Assembly: GCA_900549545.1 (NCBI GenBank)
Contig: URPA01000071.1
Span: forward strand, 1 to 8,547
Reading direction: 5' to 3'
Length of the DNA: 8,547 nucleotides
DNA from: an uncultured Eubacteriales bacterium
GTDB lineage: Bacteria; Bacillota; Clostridia; Oscillospirales; Oscillospiraceae
Numbering within the stretch: the first letter of the stretch is position 1; each line of letters starts with the position of its first letter. The notes beneath the pieces are model-generated. The model searched no databases and had not been told where the DNA came from. It saw only the letters and a program-made list of their open reading frames with translations. The position numbers were made by a program, and so were the translations under genes. Positions 5,651-8,547 of this stretch are shown here, piece by piece.

Positions 5651-5657
5651 GGAGGTG
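5651..5657 (+). promoter_or_regulatory. Ribosome binding site fixing the lipoprotein start
   Basis: GGAGGTG, with six bases between the GGAGG core and the ATG at 5662. The frame is open further upstream to about 5491, but that stretch is repeat DNA and the promoter region, and the ATG at 5662 begins a perfect lipoprotein signal peptide. Confidence 0.85.
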
Positions 5658-5661
5658 CAAC

Positions 5662-8103
5662 ATGAGCCTTTTCAGGAAAATCGCGGCACTTATACTTTGC
5701 CTTGCAATGCTTTTCAGCCTCGCCGCCTGCGGCAAGGACAGCGGCGACACCGGCGATCCGGGCAAGCCCAATACACCCGACAGCAGCGAACACCCCGAAT
5801 TTGTGTACACCGCGGAGTTTAAGCCCTTGAGCGTGAGCACCGACCGTGTGATAAGGATGCACAGCGGCAGCGAGGACGGCGTATATGTGAGCTGGACAGA
5901 GAAAACCGGCGTGGATGTGCCTCCCGGCGCGACTGCCGAATACGAGGGGCAGTACGACGTGTACGAGGCCCGCATCGGCTTTATGGACTATGAGGGCAAG
6001 ATTACGAAGCTTGAGGGCTATCAGCCCATGCCGAGAATTGAGAATACCGATGGCCGCAAGGAGTTCTATTCCTATTCCAATCTCGACGGCGTCTTTCCCC
6101 TGACCGACGGCAGAATTTTGACTGTCGAGAGCCGCAACTGCAACTGGAACGAAGCCCCCGAGGGCATGGACCAGAACAGCGCGGAATACTGGAGCTACTA
6201 TAACTATTACCGGGATTATTACATCCGTGTGCTGAACTCCGACGGCTCTGAGCTCAGCACGAACCAGATCAATATCGGCGAGGATGAATACCTCAACACG
6301 TATTGCTGCACGGTTGACGCCGAGGGCAATCTTATCGCCTCGCAGAATCAGAGCCTTGTTGCCGTCGCCGCTGACGGCAGCATAGCCTTCAAAATCGACG
6401 GCGGCGATGATATGTATATCGACCGCATTATCACCCTGAAGGACGGCACAATCGCCGTGAGCGCCTGGAGTGAGAATGGCGTTGGGCTGCTGCCCGTGGA
6501 TTTAGAGAGCAGAAAATTCGGGGAGGCCATGCCCCTGCCCAGAGCGGCCTATACGCCCTATCCCGGCAGCGGGGAATATGACCTTTTTTACAACAGCGGC
6601 ATCAATCTCTACGGCTATAATCTGACCACCGGCGAGAGCACAAAGCTTCTCAACTGGATGGACTGTGACATTGATTGCACCACCATGAACGGCCTCGCCT
6701 TTGCCGGCGACGGCAGGATCCTCGCCCTTATAAACCACTGGAAAAATAACCGATACAGCGACGACGAGGCCGGAAATAGCTGCGAGGCTGCCATTGTCAG
6801 CAGAGTGCCATATGAATCCGTGCCGCAGAAGACGGTTTTGACCCTTGCGACCGACTATATGAATGGCACGAGCGTAGGCGAGGCCGTAGTCAGGTTCAAC
6901 CGCGAGAGCAGCAAATACCGCATCAGCGTCAAGGACTATTCCGAGTATAACACCGAGGAGGACTCAACCGTCGGCCTCACCAGACTGACGACCGAGATCA
7001 TCTCCGGCAATCTCCCGGATTTGCTCCTGCTCAACAGCAGCATGCCCTATGAGCAGTATGCCGCCAAGGGCATCCTTGAGGATCTCTACCCCTTCATCGA
7101 TGCCGACAGCGAGCTGAGCCGCGAGGATCTCTTCCCCACGGTTCTGGATGCGCTCGAGGTGGACGGCAGGCTCTGTCAGGCCGCCAGCGGCTTCGGCATC
7201 CAGTGCGTCATGGGTGCAAAGAGCGTTGTGGGCGACACTCCGGGCTGGAACTTTGATCAGTATAACGCAGCGCTGGCCTCCATGCCCGAGGGCTGCATCG
7301 GCTTCAACCAGTATACCATACGCGATAACATACTCAATACCCTCCTCGCCGTTGACAGCGGATACTATGTCAACTGGGCCACCGGCGAGTGCAGATTTGA
7401 AAGCCCCGAGTTTGTAAATCTCCTCAACTTTGCAGCAGCCTTTCCCGAGAATTATCCCGACGAACAGGCCTGGGTCGATGAGAGAAGCCTGAGTTCCGAG
7501 GGAAAGCAGATGCTGGTCTCCGTGTACATCGTCGGCTTTGAGGACCTTTCTTATAACGCAACGTGCTTCGGCATAGATAACACCACCTACATCGGCTACC
7601 CCACCAATGAGGGCACGGGCAATCTGTTCAACATGGGCAGCGGCATCGCCATAACCAAAAACTGCGCTGACAAGGACGGCGCGTGGCAGTTTGTGCGCGG
7701 CTTTCTCACCGAGGAGGGGCAGGAGAAGATGCAAAGCTATTGTCTGCCCACAAACATCAAGCTCTTTGACCGCTATCTTGCGCATGAGATGACGCCGGAC
7801 TATGAGAAGGATGCGCAGGGGAATTACCGCCTCGACGAAAACGGAGAGCGCATCCCCAAAGTCAGCATGAGGCTGAATATGCCCGACGGCAGCGTTTACG
7901 AGCAGTACGCCGTCACGCAGGCGCAGGCCGACCAGCTGCGCGCCCTTATAAACAGCACCACCAAGCTTGCAAGCTATAACGACAGCATCTTCAAAATAGT
8001 CAGCGAGCAGGCGCAGGCATTCTTCGCCGGGCAGAAGAGCGCCGAGGAGGTCGCAAGGCTTATCCAGAGCAAGGCGAATATCTATGTGAATGAACAAAGG
8101 TGA
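5662..8103 (+). CDS. Extracellular solute-binding lipoprotein with propeller-like N-terminal region
   Basis: This 813-residue protein is exported and lipid-anchored: MSLFRK, a hydrophobic stretch, and the lipobox LAAC with Cys23 as the lipidated residue, then a Gly/Asp/Pro/Ser linker to about residue 42. Residues of about 45-385 hold roughly six blade-like repeats built on DG turns (for example LTDGRILTV, VDAEGNLIAS, LKDGTIAVS, FAGDGRILAL), suggesting a beta-propeller. From about residue 390 (VLTLATDYMNG) to the end is an extracellular solute-binding domain of the ABC type: VVRFNRESSKYRI, the IISGNLPDLLLL segment, GILEDLYPFID and, near the C-terminus, GIAITKNCADKDGAWQFVRGFL. The usual length for such binding proteins is 400-550, so the extra region explains the size. 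No permease or ATPase gene adjoins it, so the ligand is unknown; sugar is the commonest for this fold. It may sense as well as bind. The family call is firm, the propeller is inference. Confidence 0.85.
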   Translation: MSLFRKIAALILCLAMLFSLAACGKDSGDTGDPGKPNTPDSSEHPEFVYTAEFKPLSVSTDRVIRMHSGSEDGVYVSWTEKTGVDVPPGATAEYEGQYDVYEARIGFMDYEGKITKLEGYQPMPRIENTDGRKEFYSYSNLDGVFPLTDGRILTVESRNCNWNEAPEGMDQNSAEYWSYYNYYRDYYIRVLNSDGSELSTNQINIGEDEYLNTYCCTVDAEGNLIASQNQSLVAVAADGSIAFKIDGGDDMYIDRIITLKDGTIAVSAWSENGVGLLPVDLESRKFGEAMPLPRAAYTPYPGSGEYDLFYNSGINLYGYNLTTGESTKLLNWMDCDIDCTTMNGLAFAGDGRILALINHWKNNRYSDDEAGNSCEAAIVSRVPYESVPQKTVLTLATDYMNGTSVGEAVVRFNRESSKYRISVKDYSEYNTEEDSTVGLTRLTTEIISGNLPDLLLLNSSMPYEQYAAKGILEDLYPFIDADSELSREDLFPTVLDALEVDGRLCQAASGFGIQCVMGAKSVVGDTPGWNFDQYNAALASMPEGCIGFNQYTIRDNILNTLLAVDSGYYVNWATGECRFESPEFVNLLNFAAAFPENYPDEQAWVDERSLSSEGKQMLVSVYIVGFEDLSYNATCFGIDNTTYIGYPTNEGTGNLFNMGSGIAITKNCADKDGAWQFVRGFLTEEGQEKMQSYCLPTNIKLFDRYLAHEMTPDYEKDAQGNYRLDENGERIPKVSMRLNMPDGSVYEQYAVTQAQADQLRALINSTTKLASYNDSIFKIVSEQAQAFFAGQKSAEEVARLIQSKANIYVNEQR

Positions 8104-8207
8104 CGTGCGTCAAAAGAAACTCGTTCCGTTCTGTTTCCGCCAAGTGTGGCGAAACCAGCTCTCCGCAGTGGTGAAACATTGCGGTTTATATAGATTTATG
8201 GATACAG

Positions 8208-8235
8208 GAAAACCACGGGGCAACCCGTGGTTTTC
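8208..8235 (+). terminator. Terminator hairpin after the lipoprotein gene
   Basis: GAAAACCACGGG (8208-8219) and CCCGTGGTTTTC (8224-8235) form a perfect 12-bp stem with a GCAA loop. It lies about 105 bases after the stop. Between them, at 8131-8158, is a weaker imperfect hairpin without a T-run. The A/T ends make termination in either direction possible. Confidence 0.75.
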
Positions 8236-8261
8236 GACTGTGCAGAGACAAAGCTTACCAG

Positions 8262-8446
8262 CCCTTGCCTCACCTTTTACGTAAGGGGAGGTGGCTTGCG
8301 GCATAGCGGCAAGACGTAGAGGATATCTCCTGCACAGTTGATTTTGCACCAGTATAAACTTATCACGCTTCGCGCGGCTGCCCTCTCAGGCGCTGAGCGC
8401 CAGCTCTCCCAGAGGGAGAGCCAAGGAGATTGGGGTGAATTTGCAC
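8262..8446. repeat. Inverted-pair palindromic repeat, copy 4
   Basis: The left unit is CCCTTGCCTCACC, a TTTTACGTAAGGGG hairpin, GAGGTGGCTTG and a CTTGC/GCAAG stem (8295-8299, 8309-8313). The right unit is reversed: CCCTCTCA, stem GGCGC/GCGCC (8389-8393, 8397-8401), then CAGCTCTCCC/GGGAGAG and CCAAGGAGATTGG, ending GTGAATTTGC. It shares 28 of 29 bases at 8305-8333 with 4905-4933 of copy 1, but lacks the insert found there, so it shows the more compact form. Confidence 0.7.
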
Positions 8447-8486
8447 TCTTATACTCCTTTTTTTCAACACCGTCAACTTACCGCTT

Positions 8487-8533
8487 AATCTCCCGTCTTG
8501 CACGGGAGATTGTAAAGAGGCACTCCTCTTTAC
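8487..8533. other. Two perfect hairpins back to back
   Basis: AATCTCCCGT/ACGGGAGATT (8487-8496, 8502-8511, loop CTTGC) is followed with no spacer by GTAAAGAGG/CCTCTTTAC (8512-8520, 8525-8533, loop CACT). No long T-run follows on either strand. They may be a terminator of a gene beyond the window, a structured RNA end, or part of another repeat; the window ends 14 bases later, so this cannot be settled. Confidence 0.5.
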
Positions 8534-8547
8534 TCGTTTCAATTAGG

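Noticed and set aside
5491..5661. N-terminal extension of the lipoprotein by 57 codons
   Set aside because: The extension is translated repeat and promoter DNA. The ribosome site at 5651 and the signal peptide starting at 5662 define the real start.
5177..5975. Short minus-strand open frames across the repeats and lipoprotein start
   Set aside because: Their translations follow repeat hairpins or are opposite the signal peptide region; nothing supports expression.
6964..8097. 377-codon open frame on the minus strand opposite the lipoprotein
   Set aside because: Complement of a conserved solute-binding domain; no ribosome site and no recognisable domain.
8090..8349. Two short open frames over the 3' region after the lipoprotein
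   Set aside because: They run through the terminator hairpin and repeat copy 4 and lack ribosome sites.

Overview
The window reads as a chromosomal segment of an anaerobic, GC-rich Clostridia-type bacterium (Bacillota), probably a gut Oscillospirales member. The evidence is strong AGGAGG-type ribosome binding sites, tightly overlapping genes, an Rnf-type operon followed by a NusG-domain-II / Gx-transporter pair, and a clostridial-style lipoprotein solute-binding protein. The taxonomic call is inference from gene content and style, not from a marker gene.

Positions 1-4758 are the 3' part of one rightward operon: rnfC (3' end only), rnfD, rnfG, rnfE, rnfA, a membrane-anchored NusG-domain-II protein and a Gx-transporter-family membrane protein. 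It closes with a strong hairpin at 4729-4758. Genes overlap by ATGA or are separated by 1-4 bases. In a standard Rnf complex, electrons pass between ferredoxin (via RnfB), an intramembrane [2Fe-2S] cluster held by RnfA and RnfE, covalent FMN on RnfG and RnfD, and the NADH site on RnfC. This operon departs from that plan. No rnfB follows rnfA. RnfA has Thr28 and Ser113 where the two cluster cysteines belong. RnfE keeps one cysteine (Cys23), but the second position is Leu106. RnfG is about twice the usual length and has two FMN-attachment motifs (Thr156, Thr410). The iron-sulfur motifs of RnfC and the FMN threonine of RnfD are intact. My inference is a rewired Rnf variant in which the RnfC-RnfD-RnfG path may carry electrons out of the cell without the ferredoxin/RnfB/RnfAE branch. 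This is the main candidate for something undescribed.

Positions 4760-5661 have no credible gene. They are filled by palindromic repeats of one family, arranged as inverted pairs (4787-5045, 5053-5231, 5246-5450) plus a short solo copy (5477-5546). The conserved feature is two hairpins per unit, and the second stem changes sequence while staying paired. An AT-rich promoter region follows.

Positions 5662-8103 encode an 813-residue lipoprotein: a signal peptide with lipobox, a propeller-like repeat region and a C-terminal extracellular solute-binding domain. No permease genes adjoin it. Downstream lie a terminator hairpin (8208-8235), another inverted-pair repeat related to the first (8262-8446), and two perfect hairpins back to back (8487-8533) at the window edge.
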